This document shows, piece after piece, positions 37,064 through 47,311 of a stretch of 64,000 nucleotides of DNA. Source of the DNA: Tetramitus jugosus (lineage: Eukaryota; Heterolobosea; Eutetramitea; Acrasida; Vahlkampfiidae); assembly GCA_937625935.1 (NCBI GenBank), contig OW569382.1:310001-374000 (forward strand), in the 5' to 3' direction. Positions within the stretch are counted from its first letter, which is position 1, and every line of letters starts with the position of its first letter. The notes below the pieces were generated by a model that had not been told where the DNA came from, did no database searches, and saw only the letters and a program-made list of their open reading frames with translations. The position numbers were made by a program, and so were the translations under genes.

Positions 37064-40000
37064 TCATTTGTTGGTTGTTCTTCTTCTTTTCCGCCGTGGC
37101 CTCCTTGAGCCAATGTCTTCGTCATCACCATCATCAGATTCATCAACAACTTCCTGCCTTTTGCTTCTCTTCTTTTCTGGCTTCTTTCCATCCCTTCTTT
37201 CTATGAATTTCTGAACAATATTGATTGCTGAGTCACTTCTCATGAGTTCCAGAGCTGTGTAACCATCAGAATCTCTAATCTCGGTGTTAGCTCCATAAAG
37301 AAGCAGATCACGCAGAACAACTTGTTTAGAGTTCACTGCGACATTATGGAGACAAGTTCTACCAATCTTATTCTTGATATTGACAAATTGTGTCAAATCT
37401 TCCGTGTTTAGATGATCAAGAGATGGGAGTTTAACCCTCCGTTTTGTGAGTTTAGTTTGTGCAGCCCCTTTCACCTTGAATCGATTAACAATGGATGACA
37501 GGATCGAAGATAAGTCCTGTCCAACGGGTGCTACTTGTTTCTCACTTGTTAACAAGTGCAAGAGAGTGTTGCCTGTTTCGATATCAACAGCCCGCACCGC
37601 GCGATCCAACAGAGGATCATCAGCATAATGCCCAACTAACCAATTGAACGTGTAACTCGCTACCTCTGACACAATTAATTGCAATGTACTTAACGACTTG
37701 ACCTCGGCTCGCTCTTCAGGATCAATTGTCTTTGGTGGAGCTTGCATCAGGATTTCTAGCCATGATGGCTTTGGTTGTTCATCTTCAGTTTGGATCATCA
37801 GAGAAACACACTTGCTCTCATATCCAGTATTAAGTGTTTGTTGAACCAAACTCGATCGAAGAATCTGATGCAATTGATCCTTGGATGGAACTAGTTTGTG
37901 GTGCATGACCACTGATAATGCGAATGAACGATAATTCCGTTCCAAAGCAATTTGAACTGGACAATCAAACTGCGATGCAAAAGCTTTCGTAAATGGCCAG
38001 AGGATAGCAAATATTTCGTATTGATTCGAAGTGCATGCAATCAAAGCGGCATTCCTTGGCTTTCGTCCTTCAATAGCCAAAGAATCCTTCTCAAGCGGCA
38101 TGCTTATCAATTTCGACAACTCTTCCCTGTTTTTATACTTTTTCTTCCAATGCTTGATGATACATTGACAGAGCGAAGAATATTTTTCAGCAGCAGTGTG
38201 TAACAGATTAGGTTTTGTTTCTTGCGTTTCATCCCTTACCAGAAGATTAACAGTGTGAGCCATCAATTTGTCAAACATTGAAAGATCCATTTCACCTTTC
38301 AATGCGAGATACAGTACAGGAATGGGAGCAATCAAACCAGGATCTTTGCTTGAGAATACTGGCTTATTGGCAATATCATCCAACTTTATCGATAAATCAC
38401 TCAAAAGCTGTAAACCTCTAGATGCTTCGAGTAAAATTTGAAGAGGACTAACGCCAGAAATATCCTTCACAGTGTCTTCTATCGATTGTTCAGATCGTTC
38501 ATACAGCATCTCAGGGTAATGCTCAAGACAGAGAAGTGCGCAATGTCTTGCAACAGGATAAGCTCCCAGGTGGAATGCCTTGTTGTTTTTGTTCGTTGTT
38601 GGCACTGATTCGGTTACGTCAACCATCCTCCTAAACAAAAAGTGCAGAGCATTGATTCCATGTTGCATTCGCGGACTCAACAGCCTTGACAATGGTTTGG
38701 AGGAGATGGATGGGTTTTGGACAATAATGTTGATCAGTTCATAATTTGAGTTGTGGAGCGCTGACGTAACAATTGTTCCTCCGTTATTATTCTCAAGATC
38801 AACCTGCGCTCCTGCTTTGATCAATTCATCAGCATGCTCATTGACATAATCTCTTTGGCTGTATATCTCATGAGTCCCGTGAATATGATAGTCGCCACTG
38901 AAAATCCTGGTAGAATAGAACAAGGCGTTTTCGCCCTTCTCATTCAATGTATTAGCATCAAAACCATGCCTTAGTAACCATGGGATCATTGGGATAGTTG
39001 AATTTCTTAAAGCAGAATGGAGTAAAGTGCCACATGATGTTTTGTAGCTTTGCAGCGTTCGATTCTTGAAGCAAGGCAGCTTGGGAACTTGTTCAAGGAA
39101 CTGGATTTGAACAATAGTTTGAAGATACTTAGTTTTGCTGTTGGGACAAAATATTAGCTCGATAGGAGTTTGCTCCTGCTTGTTTCTTTCGAACATTAAA
39201 CTCTCGGGACACACTGAAACAAGATACCTCACCGGATCTATTTGCACGAGGTTACAGGCCGAGTGAAGAATGTTGTTTCCATCCTTGTCCAATTGTGTGA
39301 GTGAAGCTCCAGCCCTTACCAGGTATTTGAAATCATCCAAGCATTCTACACTCTGATATGATCGAGAGAGGAACAACTGGAGAAGCGGGAGATCCTTTTG
39401 TTCATCGTGAATTATTCCGTCGATATCTCCAAGTACTACTAACTCGGGTTTGATAGACAACAAGTATTTCATCAATGCTCTTCGTACAAGCGAGTATGGA
39501 CCATTCATAAGTACCTCCGCAAGATAATTTCGCACTCCGTTAACACTCATCGATGGTTTGTAATCCTCTATGATAGTCTTAATCAAGGTCAATACTTCTT
39601 CATTTGAACAATTGGCTATTAAGGTACTGAGTAGAGTGCCTGGTGTAGAGCTTTCGAGTTGTTCGAATGTGCTATCGATATGCATTACCAAATCAGGGTA
39701 TTTCATTCGGTCAGGATCTATTAGCAACTCCAACGTTCTGAGTGCTGTGCGCACATTATTGAACACGAAACCGGCATTCAGTTTGATGCAGGGAGAGAGT
39801 AGAGCTACATTCTTCGATTCTGGTCGAGAGAGAAGTGGTTGAAAATGGGGATATTCTCGCACAGCAATATCGATTGTAGTTTCCATAATTTCATTGGTAT
39901 CCGTTCTCATAGAACTTCCCATGTGTGATAAGAAAATCCCCTCCTTCTTCGACATATGATTCAGGTAATCAACATATGATACAACAGACATATCTTGAGT

Positions 40001-41086
40001 GGATAAATTATCTGGCTCTACCAATGATATCTCAAAGTGCAAATACATTTCTTTGATGTGTTCCCAATCGAAAATCTGATAGGCCATGCTATGAACCATA
40101 ACATGAGACAACGTAAAACGCTGGATATCGACAGTGATTGGTCGCTGGTTGCCTTGTCGAATAAAGTGATTGAGAGGCATAGTCATGTTTGATCGTCCCT
40201 TCTCTGAAAAAATCTTGAGCATATCTATCACACGATTGTAGTTCAAACATACACCAATAAAGTTAAGGTTCTTGGTTGAATTTGGTAAAGAATGAGCGAT
40301 AAGCTTCAATTCATATTCGTCTATCGAGACCTCGTGTCCCCAATAGTGGTGCTTGAAGTATGATAGCTTCGTGCCCAAAACATCTAACGTTTCCAGTTGA
40401 GTGAGCTTTGATAGCAGAGTCTTCACACAACTCTTGAAATTGGAGCGATAATAAAATGAGCCACTACCCAATCGCAGGTGCTTCACATTGGGAAACACAT
40501 TGGCCAAGAACTCGAAAATAGGAGTACGATTATAAAAACGAATTTCATTCGCTTCAAGTTCACTAAATCGACATCTCTTTCCAGTTGCACCAATGGGCTT
40601 GAACTGAACCAACTGTTCCTGGCCACTGTCACCCCCATCCTTACGGAAATAATACTTTGGCATACCATCGTCCACCAGATTCAAATACGTGACATTTCCA
40701 TAGACTTGTTCTTGAAATTCATAGAGCCACTGAGAGCACACTGATCTCAAATTGAAATAGAATGGAAAGGCAGGCACAAATGACATGATCAAATGAAAAA
40801 TGTCTCTGGGAATGGGTTGACCAGCCATTACAAAAAAGCCCAAAATCTTGTCTCTTTCTCTCTCTGGATCTCTCTGCCAAAAACCATTGAACAACTCACC
40901 CACTGTTGCTTCTTGTTCTTTCTCTTCTTCTGCAGCTGTTGGATCATCATCCACACTATCACTCTTGCCACTATCATTTGATGTGGATAATACTGCTGCT
41001 TGTTCTTTGTCCATAGCTTGGTCATTCTCTTCGTACGAACTACCACCAGAGCTTTCACCAGCGTATTGTTGTGAGTGACTCGACAT
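37064..41086 (-). CDS. F-box-like/ankyrin-repeat giant protein
   Basis: A 1340-residue single-frame protein with its ATG at 41086. After an acidic Ser-rich N-terminus, PIPRDIFHLIMSFVPAFPFYFNLRSVCSQW (about residues 94-123) reads as an F-box-like motif. LRR-like segments (VKHLRLGSGS, LETLDVLGTKL) lie at about 200-250. Ankyrin repeats are scattered from about 580 on (GASLTQLDKDGNNILHSAC, GFDANTLNEKGENALFYS, GAQVDLENNNGG, then KNKIGRTCLHNVAVNSKQVVLRDLLLYGANTEIRDSDGYTALELM read in parts). The C-terminus is a strongly basic nuclear-signal-like tail (RRPRRKRRRTTNK). It is likely an SCF-type substrate receptor or scaffold in the nucleus. The function is inferred from domains only. Confidence 0.87.
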   Translation of the reverse strand: MSSHSQQYAGESSGGSSYEENDQAMDKEQAAVLSTSNDSGKSDSVDDDPTAAEEEKEQEATVGELFNGFWQRDPERERDKILGFFVMAGQPIPRDIFHLIMSFVPAFPFYFNLRSVCSQWLYEFQEQVYGNVTYLNLVDDGMPKYYFRKDGGDSGQEQLVQFKPIGATGKRCRFSELEANEIRFYNRTPIFEFLANVFPNVKHLRLGSGSFYYRSNFKSCVKTLLSKLTQLETLDVLGTKLSYFKHHYWGHEVSIDEYELKLIAHSLPNSTKNLNFIGVCLNYNRVIDMLKIFSEKGRSNMTMPLNHFIRQGNQRPITVDIQRFTLSHVMVHSMAYQIFDWEHIKEMYLHFEISLVEPDNLSTQDMSVVSYVDYLNHMSKKEGIFLSHMGSSMRTDTNEIMETTIDIAVREYPHFQPLLSRPESKNVALLSPCIKLNAGFVFNNVRTALRTLELLIDPDRMKYPDLVMHIDSTFEQLESSTPGTLLSTLIANCSNEEVLTLIKTIIEDYKPSMSVNGVRNYLAEVLMNGPYSLVRRALMKYLLSIKPELVVLGDIDGIIHDEQKDLPLLQLFLSRSYQSVECLDDFKYLVRAGASLTQLDKDGNNILHSACNLVQIDPVRYLVSVCPESLMFERNKQEQTPIELIFCPNSKTKYLQTIVQIQFLEQVPKLPCFKNRTLQSYKTSCGTLLHSALRNSTIPMIPWLLRHGFDANTLNEKGENALFYSTRIFSGDYHIHGTHEIYSQRDYVNEHADELIKAGAQVDLENNNGGTIVTSALHNSNYELINIIVQNPSISSKPLSRLLSPRMQHGINALHFLFRRMVDVTESVPTTNKNNKAFHLGAYPVARHCALLCLEHYPEMLYERSEQSIEDTVKDISGVSPLQILLEASRGLQLLSDLSIKLDDIANKPVFSSKDPGLIAPIPVLYLALKGEMDLSMFDKLMAHTVNLLVRDETQETKPNLLHTAAEKYSSLCQCIIKHWKKKYKNREELSKLISMPLEKDSLAIEGRKPRNAALIACTSNQYEIFAILWPFTKAFASQFDCPVQIALERNYRSFALSVVMHHKLVPSKDQLHQILRSSLVQQTLNTGYESKCVSLMIQTEDEQPKPSWLEILMQAPPKTIDPEERAEVKSLSTLQLIVSEVASYTFNWLVGHYADDPLLDRAVRAVDIETGNTLLHLLTSEKQVAPVGQDLSSILSSIVNRFKVKGAAQTKLTKRRVKLPSLDHLNTEDLTQFVNIKNKIGRTCLHNVAVNSKQVVLRDLLLYGANTEIRDSDGYTALELMRSDSAINIVQKFIERRDGKKPEKKRSKRQEVVDESDDGDDEDIGSRRPRRKRRRTTNK

Positions 41087-41471
41087 GTGGTTCGTTTTCA
41101 GTCAGTTTTGTGAATTTTTCCACCAATCTGGAGTTCAGAAAACAAGTGCTGCAAGAAAAAAGCACCATGGCGGTCACCTTCACGAATTCGTGCAAATGTT
41201 TCTTGCGGACACAATCCCCAATCGGAAATTCACAGCAGATTGCTGTTGTAAGGAAGGTAAATTCAAAGTAAGATAGTTCTCGCGTAGTGTCAATATGAAG
41301 GAATACATACCACCATGTGAATGATCCAGAAATGGATGTCAGAAATTTTTGTTCAACTTTGTAAAAGCTCGAAATTCAAGCGGCAAAATTGACCTTATTT
41401 TGGTTTCGTTTGGGCTATTCTTTACAAAACTCATATACAATCGAAAGTCCTGAACAAAACAAGCAGCGATA
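41087..41471. promoter_or_regulatory. Divergent intergenic region between ankyrin and Ere-like genes
   Basis: 385 bp between head-to-head start codons; both promoters are expected here. Short overlapping frames only, and no defined element recognised. Confidence 0.4.
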
Positions 41472-43115
41472 ATGTGTGATCAATTTCTTCATGACACGGC
41501 CATTAATCGTGTTGCCAACGTACAACCATGCACTCCAGATGGTGATGCACGGATTGTGCAACACTTGTTTGAACATGTTGTCAACCAGGGAGACAATCTT
41601 CGCGTCGTTCTTCTGGGCACAAGCACATTGGGCACCGAACAATTTCTTCGGGTTCGAGCTCAGTTGACCAAGCGTCTCATGCAAGAAAATTCCTTCTCAA
41701 TGTTGGCTCTGGAAGCTGATTATCCCGACACGTATGAAATCAATCAGTTTGTTCAGTGCCTCAACGGCTACTCTTCTCATCATTCGACAACGTGTGCCTC
41801 CCAAACTCAACACCCTCTGTCGCACTTTCAGAGGTTTCCGCGCTGGGTATGGAATAATGACATTACGTTTGAGTTTGTCAACTGGTTGCGCGACTTTAAC
41901 AAGACAAAGGAGCCGGACAAAAAAGTGGGGTGTTACGGATTGGACCTTTACAGTTTACAATCCTCCATTGATGTCATTACGGATTACTTGACAAAGAATC
42001 ATTCCAATTGTTCATTGGCTGACACAGTGAATCAATGTTATGCTGAATTCAATCGGTTTGCTATTGTGGACCAACAACAACAAGAGCAAAATGACACAAC
42101 GTTTGGAGATCGTAAACTTGAAAAGCCAATGATTGACACGGACAAGTACAGTTACAAGGTAGGTCTCGGTCTCAGTGAATCCTGTCAGCATCAAGTAATC
42201 GAAGCACTGCGTGCCATGCTCTCTCATCACCATAGAGCCAACGGTAATGATCACTTTTACTTTCATTGCATGCAGAATGCAAAACTAATCAAGAATGCAG
42301 AGTGTTACTATCGTAGCATGTTCTTGAATACGGAGACTTGTACTCCGAGTTGGAACATTAGAGATCGACACATGTTCGATACATTGATCGATTTAATCAA
42401 GTATCAAGAGGAAAGAACAGGTGTGAGACAAAAGGTGATCATCTGGGCTCATAACTCTCACGTAGGAGATGATTCTCACACGGAAATGTCAAACAATGGA
42501 CAGATCAATCTGGGTCAACGTGTCAAGGAGCATTTCGGAGCTAAAAACACCTTTTCTGTTGGTTGTTTAACATATGAAGGCACAGTAAATGCTGCGTTGA
42601 ACTGGAGAGAAAAGAAGGACCAGGAAGTCGTGTTAAAGGAAGCTGTTGAGGGATCTTATGAACGCATGTTTCATGAAATGTTGACGGCTCAAAACTATAC
42701 TGACCATCAGTTCTCTCTCATCTTCAATCAAAGTCAGTCGGAATTTGATTGGATTCGTCTTCCAGTCAGCAAGGAGAGAAATATTGGTGCAGTTTACAAT
42801 GTTCAGCAACAGGAACAATGGAAAGGTGATGTAAAGCAGTACATTTCGAGCAAGATATCCAAAAGATATGACTCCATTGTATATGTTGATCGAACAAATG
42901 CCATCGGTCCTTTCAGAGTGCCTCCATTCACTTCGAATGTTGTTGATTTCTCCCCGTGTGCTTTCCCCGGACTTGCTCACCCTGAGTTAACACTGAGCAA
43001 GAAAGACATGATGGAAGATGGTTTCTTCGACTTGAAAGCTTACAAGAGTGAAGAGGACAGAAAATGTTTGAGTGAACATTCTCTCCAGTGTTCGAACCAC
43101 AACTCAGAAGCATAA
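41472..43115 (+). CDS. Erythromycin-esterase-like protein, first active-site motif lost
   Basis: A 547-residue protein of the erythromycin esterase (Ere) family, which bacteria use for macrolide hydrolysis; its many distant members have unknown substrates. The fold is recognisable in order: VVLLGTSTLGTEQFLRVRAQLTKRL, FSMLALEADYPDTYEINQFV, WNNDITFEFVNWLRDFN, GCYGLDLYSLQSS and KVIIWAHNSHVGDDSHTEM, then LGQRVKEHFG. In active members the first block reads G-E-x-x-H-G; here it is G-T-S-T-L-G, so both the acid and the His are replaced. The later Glu (LEADYPD) and the WAHNSH His residues are kept. It is probably catalytically changed or inactive. There is no introns and no signal peptide. A bacterial origin is plausible but unproven. 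Confidence 0.87.
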   Translation: MCDQFLHDTAINRVANVQPCTPDGDARIVQHLFEHVVNQGDNLRVVLLGTSTLGTEQFLRVRAQLTKRLMQENSFSMLALEADYPDTYEINQFVQCLNGYSSHHSTTCASQTQHPLSHFQRFPRWVWNNDITFEFVNWLRDFNKTKEPDKKVGCYGLDLYSLQSSIDVITDYLTKNHSNCSLADTVNQCYAEFNRFAIVDQQQQEQNDTTFGDRKLEKPMIDTDKYSYKVGLGLSESCQHQVIEALRAMLSHHHRANGNDHFYFHCMQNAKLIKNAECYYRSMFLNTETCTPSWNIRDRHMFDTLIDLIKYQEERTGVRQKVIIWAHNSHVGDDSHTEMSNNGQINLGQRVKEHFGAKNTFSVGCLTYEGTVNAALNWREKKDQEVVLKEAVEGSYERMFHEMLTAQNYTDHQFSLIFNQSQSEFDWIRLPVSKERNIGAVYNVQQQEQWKGDVKQYISSKISKRYDSIVYVDRTNAIGPFRVPPFTSNVVDFSPCAFPGLAHPELTLSKKDMMEDGFFDLKAYKSEEDRKCLSEHSLQCSNHNSEA

Positions 43116-43399
43116 CGTGAGGTCCGAACAAAGTTTTCACCGTTAAGGTCTAATGCGGCGGAATTTATCCAAACGGTAGTTGACAAACGTTGATACGGTT
43201 CAGTTTTACAAGATTGAGTCAGACATGTTCGAACTTGTTCTTACTGACTCGAGCAATGGCCAAACAGTTAAGATTGGGATTTGTGAGTACGGAACAACTG
43301 TGCAATGTGTCATTTCAAATGGATAAGGTTCTTGAGCGTTCTCCTCGTTGTCATATGAAGATAATGAAGGACAAGTATACTTCCATGTTTATGGTCAAA
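43116..43399. other. Convergent intergenic region, no gene seen
   Basis: 284 bp between two 3' ends. Only a short frame (43190-43426) overlaps it, with no coding signature. Confidence 0.45.
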
Positions 43400-46300
43400 C
43401 TACATTCGATTCAACTTATCCAGTAAATCGTCGATTGGACACTTGAGAAGAGAATCATTAAATTGCTCGTTCTCAGTTCGAATCGTATCCACAATCGTCT
43501 GCTTGGACTTGTTGTCAATTGCATTCCATGTATCAGTTATAAACTCTCCATCGATAACTTGCTTTTGTTGAATGGGTTGATTCAACATTGAACATCTCGA
43601 TCTGTATGCATCGATACCGCCGCTTGTGAGAAGATGTGCTCTCTTGTAGCTTGCATCTTCCAGTGCGAGCACACAAAGCAGTTGTTGCAGTCGTTCCAGT
43701 ATCACATATTCCAAATAGGTGATCTCTAAAAAGTTGATGATACTTCCACACACAGTGATACACGTGACATGTCTATCTCGGATGATTTGATTGTAATTTC
43801 GCTCTCTTTTAGACAGTGGTTTGATCGATAGGGCAATCTCATGCATGTTAAAATACACTGTACTGTCAATGACAGGAGTGGTGTCATCATCCTCATATTC
43901 CACAGCAAAGAAACCACCATCTCTGTCAACACCCACTACCAGTTCTCGATCCACCATGAGCGCGCTCGCACAAGCTCTGGAGGTTCTCTCATTCTCCAAG
44001 AACCGTAAACTTCGTTCGTTTTCATGCAATTGGAACAGAGACACAGAATCGAATCGATCTGTAACTGCAATCACACTCGAATTCGGACACCCACTGATTG
44101 ACTGAACAAAGTGCCTGCATACGTTTTGAGATATCGGTACAAGGGCTTCGTTTTCGAACGTTGTAAGCACAATTCTGTGGCCAGCAGACACAATCAAGTG
44201 CTTGGATGATAAAGCATGAACAGCATAAGCTACACCAGGAAGAGCTAATGAATATTCCTTCTTGCTACTAATCACATGCTTTCTTTGAGAATCTTGTTCT
44301 AACTCAAGCAAGTGTATGTTGCCTCGTGGGTTCTCCTTTTGTGAATCGGTGGGATTCAGAGATGGTTGCAAAGGATTAGACGTCAGCGCCTGTGTTCCAA
44401 CCACTAGAAAATGTCTTGAAGTGTCTCCATGGTTAACTGTCCACTCACATATGCAGAACAGTCTTTCGTCAAGGAATTGTTTCACGACGGTTGTCTTGTT
44501 CGACACGAGACTGATCACCTGGAGATAACAACTACCATCGATGCCATCACATAACACAAATGCCACGGCATTGTATTTCTTGGATAGAATGACTCTTCTG
44601 GCTGCTCCCTCGACAGTGATCGGACGAATATTCATCGATTGAGAGTAATCAAGTATGTAAATATCAATAGAGTAGTCCTCGGCAACCGCAATGAATGATT
44701 CTTCAGAGGAGTCCAGAGTGTTAAATGGCACTAAAAACAGTACTCTGTCCATGCTAGCGACTGTTATATCAAACACACCATGGTTAAACTGAATCAGATG
44801 TGTTGTGTTGGATGTTGCTATAATTTTGTCATAATCAGTCAACAGAACTGAAACTGGCAAAAGTCCGAGTCTCCTTGACAACGCTCTCTTCAGCATTGGC
44901 TGCTGAGAACGCTGTATGGTGAATAAAATCAGAGTTCCATCCCTTAAACCAACATATAAAATACCATTATGTGCCAACATGCTCTGAACAATTGTGACAG
45001 AATCCAGTGTCGTATTTGATAAAGACTCGATGCTCAGTCGTTCCAAAGTGTCAAGTCGGAGTACTTGGATCGTATTCTGGTATGTGCCAATGAAACATAT
45101 TGAGGCATCAGGTAAAATTTCAAATGCAGATGCATCATCAGATAGTGTTACATGTGCTTCTTCAACTACCTTGAGGGTCATGATATCAACACGCAACCGC
45201 TTAATCGTATTACCCTGTGACATGCCCAACAGAAGATGTCCTTCTCTGTAGCAAGCAACAGCAATAGCTCGATCACTTAACCACTCTGATTCTATCTTTG
45301 AACATAATTGATCTTCATTATAGAACATGCGAATAATTCGTACAGTGTTGTGAGTGACTTGAAGAAACATCATATCTCCAATCGTTTCACAAACAAGAGT
45401 TCTCTTGTCAATATCAAAGCTACACAGTGACGAAATGTCTTCAAAGCTGTCCTCACTGCGCAATAATACCCGAGTTCCATTCAAGAAACCAAGCACTACA
45501 ATCATATGATGATAAGCTTGTAAATTACCCTTAAGTGTCCACAGACCATTAATTCCAGAAAAGTGCTCATCGCTGATAGAAATGGCTTGAATACCGACAC
45601 CGCGTCTCACAATACGCATCGCTTCGGATTTACTGTTTGTTGATGTACAAACAAGCGTTTTGCGTTCATTTCTCTCTTCAACAATATCCTTTGGATCAAT
45701 GCTATCTTCCTCAGAGTAATAATTTTGATAATAAGTTTCAAAATCAATTGCTGGGCACAAGTTGGCCTTGGCTGATAGTTGTTGGCCCACGAGTTTCTTC
45801 TCAGCATCTTCAATCAATTCATACATGTTGCCATTGCACATTTCACCAGAACAAAACACCAACTTTTCATTTGGTTTGCTTTGCAAACTAACCACCACAT
45901 TCAATGACGTGTGACTTTGAACGTTGTGGATCTGTCTAATATGAACGCGTTCTTGTTGACCATTTTTTTTGATTGTGCACTCGAACATGGATCCATCTTC
46001 TGTTGTAAGGATCAACGTAGGACATGACTCTCCATCATTGTAACTCTCTCTGCTCCAATTGTAGCCAGCAATGAGCACACATCGACCATTGACACCTTCA
46101 CTCTCCTCTTGATAGGTCTCACGGGACAACAACTGCGGCTGAGACAACACATAACCTTCATTTGTTCTCCACCGCATCAACATGAGTTCCGATCCATGCA
46201 CAATTAATAAACAGTGAGGATTCGATGGCACGAGCAACACATGCTGCGTCAACGCTTCCTCCTTCGGAGAGCCAATCTGCAACCGACACACATCCATGTA

Positions 46301-47131
46301 CTTGGCCACGTCAAACAACGCCACTCTCTCATATTGCTTCTGCTCTAAATTCACACGATAAATCAGAACCGAATTTTGTTTCGGTTGTTGCAGTGGATCG
46401 CTGCTCATTGTCACAACAACAGCCACATATAAATTATTATTGTCATTACTCGAATATAGACATTCGATGTGCCAAATCACTGAAGATTGACCTGCCGTAT
46501 CCTGTATTGTAATCTCCATAGGTTCACACTCGTCGTCCCATAACGGCGCACTGCTATTATCGTCACAATCCTTTAAAAAATACACACGAAACACAGATTC
46601 GACATTGGCCACAACCACTGCTCTTCCGTGCGGATCCACAGACAACAATCGAGGTATTTCACTCATTTTCATAAGATTCTGAGGTTGATTGCTAGGCACC
46701 TCCATCAATTGTCGCTTCGAACACGTTTCAAAGCACTTGTTCTCCCAATTGACGCTCAACAGACTCAATAAACCACGATCCGACAAGATTACAATATATT
46801 CCTTCAAATTGATTGAATTGCGCAGTAGTGCCATTTGAAGCACTTTACCGAACATGGCCTGTTCGAACACTGTGCTAATCACACCATTGATCAAGTGAAC
46901 TTGACACAGTTCCAATAGGGTATCCTTGGCCAGAACCAACAGAGACTGAACGACTGGATTGTTGTCGTGGTTGTTGTCGTTGTTTGTTGTTTGAAGCAAG
47001 AGTTGATCACTAAAGATGGCTTGTTGGATCACATTGTGGTACGAAACGGGCTTGTAATAAAAGTGAGCACTCTTGATACTTTGCCACGATTGTTGTGTGG
47101 GACTGGAAGCACTAGACGCGTCAATGTTCAT
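43400..47131 (-). CDS. CPSF_A/DDB1/SF3B3-superfamily beta-propeller protein
   Basis: A 1243-residue protein starting at the ATG at 47131 (MNIDASSASS; the open frame upstream to 47224 has no ATG). It has the long WD-like beta-strand pattern of the MMS1_N plus CPSF_A superfamily (DDB1, CPSF160, SF3B3). An N-terminal propeller region includes VKSLLVLAKDTLLEL-type strands (VVQSLLVLAKDTLLELCQVH). The C-terminal part includes LVVGVDRDGGFFAVEYEDDD and ends in a helical bundle with FITDTWNAIDNKSKQTI, matching the family's helical C-terminus. It is too divergent to equate with CPSF160, DDB1 or SF3B3 and may be the less-studied fourth branch. The expected role is a scaffold in nucleic-acid or ubiquitin-ligase complexes. 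Confidence 0.82.
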   Translation of the reverse strand: MNIDASSASSPTQQSWQSIKSAHFYYKPVSYHNVIQQAIFSDQLLLQTTNNDNNHDNNPVVQSLLVLAKDTLLELCQVHLINGVISTVFEQAMFGKVLQMALLRNSINLKEYIVILSDRGLLSLLSVNWENKCFETCSKRQLMEVPSNQPQNLMKMSEIPRLLSVDPHGRAVVVANVESVFRVYFLKDCDDNSSAPLWDDECEPMEITIQDTAGQSSVIWHIECLYSSNDNNNLYVAVVVTMSSDPLQQPKQNSVLIYRVNLEQKQYERVALFDVAKYMDVCRLQIGSPKEEALTQHVLLVPSNPHCLLIVHGSELMLMRWRTNEGYVLSQPQLLSRETYQEESEGVNGRCVLIAGYNWSRESYNDGESCPTLILTTEDGSMFECTIKKNGQQERVHIRQIHNVQSHTSLNVVVSLQSKPNEKLVFCSGEMCNGNMYELIEDAEKKLVGQQLSAKANLCPAIDFETYYQNYYSEEDSIDPKDIVEERNERKTLVCTSTNSKSEAMRIVRRGVGIQAISISDEHFSGINGLWTLKGNLQAYHHMIVVLGFLNGTRVLLRSEDSFEDISSLCSFDIDKRTLVCETIGDMMFLQVTHNTVRIIRMFYNEDQLCSKIESEWLSDRAIAVACYREGHLLLGMSQGNTIKRLRVDIMTLKVVEEAHVTLSDDASAFEILPDASICFIGTYQNTIQVLRLDTLERLSIESLSNTTLDSVTIVQSMLAHNGILYVGLRDGTLILFTIQRSQQPMLKRALSRRLGLLPVSVLLTDYDKIIATSNTTHLIQFNHGVFDITVASMDRVLFLVPFNTLDSSEESFIAVAEDYSIDIYILDYSQSMNIRPITVEGAARRVILSKKYNAVAFVLCDGIDGSCYLQVISLVSNKTTVVKQFLDERLFCICEWTVNHGDTSRHFLVVGTQALTSNPLQPSLNPTDSQKENPRGNIHLLELEQDSQRKHVISSKKEYSLALPGVAYAVHALSSKHLIVSAGHRIVLTTFENEALVPISQNVCRHFVQSISGCPNSSVIAVTDRFDSVSLFQLHENERSLRFLENERTSRACASALMVDRELVVGVDRDGGFFAVEYEDDDTTPVIDSTVYFNMHEIALSIKPLSKRERNYNQIIRDRHVTCITVCGSIINFLEITYLEYVILERLQQLLCVLALEDASYKRAHLLTSGGIDAYRSRCSMLNQPIQQKQVIDGEFITDTWNAIDNKSKQTIVDTIRTENEQFNDSLLKCPIDDLLDKLNRM

Positions 47132-47311
47132 TTTCTGTTTCACACAACTGTTTTTTGATTTCGAGTGTTGTTTTTGATCTGTTATGATCTCATCTCCGTT
47201 GTGAACAATAATATCCAAGATCAAGTTGAAGAACTTTTGGCAAGAAATGCTCAGCCGGAATAGCTCTGATGATAATTTATTGAGTTTGTCCTGTTGGTTA
47301 GTTCTTTTGAC

